In this document: piece by piece, positions 62,769 to 64,000 of the stretch
Position numbering within the stretch: position 1 is the first letter of the stretch
Layout: the number at the start of each line of letters is the position of its first letter
From: Rotaria socialis
Lineage: Eukaryota; Rotifera; Eurotatoria; Philodinida; Philodinidae
DNA length: 64,000 nucleotides
Assembly (NCBI GenBank): GCA_905331475.1
Contig: CAJNYU010001726.1
Coordinates: 64,637 to 128,636, forward strand
Direction of reading: 5' to 3'
The notes under the pieces: model-generated
What the model was told of the DNA's origin: nothing
The model's input: the letters and a program-made list of their open reading frames with translations, nothing else
The model's database searches: none
Position numbers and translations under genes: made by a program

Positions 62769-64000
62769 TCAACATGAATATGAAAGACATACTTCACGTT
62801 GTTCAAATAGTTTTAAATGATCTGTAAACAAATAAATAACAACTGCTCCAATTAAAGAACCTATTTGTGTCAAAAAACCAAACCAAAATAATCCACGATG
62901 ACCTGACTTATGTCGAAAATAATTACCAACCAAAATACGGATAAAAAATAATATACAATATTTCAAAAACCAGCTAGTGGAGATCACCAGTTTACCAATA
63001 AATTGATCGACTAATGGTGAACAAGGCGAAAGCTTAGCCGCAAGAAATGTATATCCAAAAAGTCCTGTTCCAATAACAGTCAGAACATATAAATAACGAG
63101 AAGGTAACTTTGGAACGAATACACCCAATAATGACATGAGAGGATATGCAAACTGACAAGCTATGATAGTGTAATGATAAACTTCAATAGAATAAGGATA
63201 AAGAGAATAACCTATAAATAGTTTTAAAAAAAAGGAAAAACGAAATGAAAGATATTGAAATTAGAGGAAGTGTCGTCAAATATATACTTTGTATACTTGG
63301 CGTAGCGCCTAAATAAAAGAACTCGAATAAAAAATAACATCAAGATATAAGGTTAATGTTACCAATTATAAGAATACTTGTCCAGAAACATAGAAACAAA
63401 TATATTCCATGTTCTGAAATCCAAAATTCTTTTCTTGTCATTCGATTTTCACTTTCTAATGGACCTTTCAATTCGACAGACTCCAAATTAGTAGCAGTCT
63501 TTTCGACTGTACTTAGTTCAACAACAGGGCTATCATTTCTAAAATAAATCAATTTTCTAATTACAATAATAATGTTTAAAAAAATGAATCCAAACTTCGT
63601 GTGTGAAAAATCTATCGAGTTTTTCTCTTGCTTTCGGCCCATCCGTATGACACAAAGGGTAACAAATGAAAGAAGTGATCCTAACATAATTACTGATAAT
63701 GCTAAAAAATATGTTTGAACAGAAAATCTTGGCGGTGTATCATACGGAGTTAATGTTCCATTTCCATCATCTATACATGATGTTTTACCAACACCTTGTG
63801 CTATACCTAATAATGCTGGAAGTAAATTAGAAAGAGCTTCACCAATAAAATATGCATTCATGTAAATTGGCTCATAACGATCAAGAAATGGTAAAAATGT
63901 CACACTTGATGTACAGTCAACAAGTGCTAAAGTTAATGAAAATCCCATCAGATAACTTGAATGTGGGCTTCCATTGATTGTTGTTGTTTTATGCCATACA
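62769..64000 (-). CDS. SLC52A3: SLC52 riboflavin transporter, C-terminal part (5' end beyond window)
   Basis: Plasma-membrane importer of vitamin B2. Three exons are visible: 63363 to beyond 64000, a 21-nt microexon at 63288-63308, and 62769-63211. Signature segments: ALVDCTSSVTFLPFLDRYEP then YFIGEALSNLLPALLGIAQG with TPPRFSVQTYFLAL; the junction peptide PSIQSYSLYPYS (family pattern PxVQSYSCLPY), assembled across both introns; then LSPCSPL, GSLIGAVVIYLFTDHLKLFE and C-terminal cysteines. About eight hydrophobic segments fit the C-terminal part of the roughly 11-TM family. The open frame continues to the window edge (TTTINGSPHSSYLMGFSL) without a start. The symbol denotes the family; the vertebrate paralogue is not resolved. 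Confidence 0.9.

Overview
The window is nuclear DNA of an invertebrate animal. It is AT-rich. Its genes are split by many introns, most only about 45-70 bp long with GT..AG ends, and every recognisable product is an animal signalling, cytoskeletal, ciliary, transport or housekeeping protein. Compact introns, small diverse DNA transposons and one intronless gene of microbial character would suit a bdelloid rotifer such as Adineta or Rotaria. That identification is inference; no marker in the window proves it. I assigned exons by hand from splice signals, reading phase and remembered family motifs. In every gene the exon lengths sum to a consistent reading frame, with one exception: a single-base frameshift in the RhoGAP gene.

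Layout, left to right. (1) 1-5992, minus: the 5' end of a probable cyclic-nucleotide phosphodiesterase (PDE11/PDE5-like N-terminus) with a 5.5 kb first intron full of simple repeats. A poly-G tract and assembly gap follow. (2) 6605-7120, minus: an unrecognised 108-residue protein with a signal peptide or membrane anchor. (3) 8795-9480, plus: TPPP/p25-alpha, tail-to-tail with (4) 9768-14824, minus: a TRPV cation channel. (5) 15386-17065, minus: a LAT-type SLC7 amino-acid transporter. (6) 18963-20496, minus: Abl interactor (Abi). (7) 21834-22333, minus: a four-EF-hand calmodulin-like protein. (8) 22334-34642: a gene-poor, transposon-rich stretch holding a 923 bp mariner-like element, a 511 bp hAT-type MITE, two piggyBac-like MITEs, a weaker inverted-repeat element and one intronless secreted PI-PLC-like gene (26537-27658). 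(9) 34643-39541, minus: a class I Rab11-FIP. (10) 41212-43483, minus: cytoplasmic aspartyl-tRNA synthetase, head-to-head with (11) 44510-59935, plus: a p190 RhoGAP in 22 exons, one intron of which carries a 3.3 kb transposon with a foldback and a further MITE nested inside. (12) 60577-62610, minus: CATIP. (13) 62769 to beyond 64000, minus: an SLC52 riboflavin transporter.

Several products act on the cell cortex and cytoskeleton: TPPP on microtubules, Abi in the WAVE/actin complex, p190 RhoGAP on Rho, Rab11-FIP in recycling endosomes and CATIP in actin and ciliogenesis. The genes are not co-oriented and nothing marks them as one system, so I read this as ordinary eukaryotic gene mixing. The observations most worth a second look are the intronless PI-PLC-like gene in a transposon-rich block, the nested transposons in the RhoGAP intron (with an internal control for the insertion), the orphan small secreted protein, and splice acceptors that lie directly against several start codons, which could mean spliced-leader trans-splicing.
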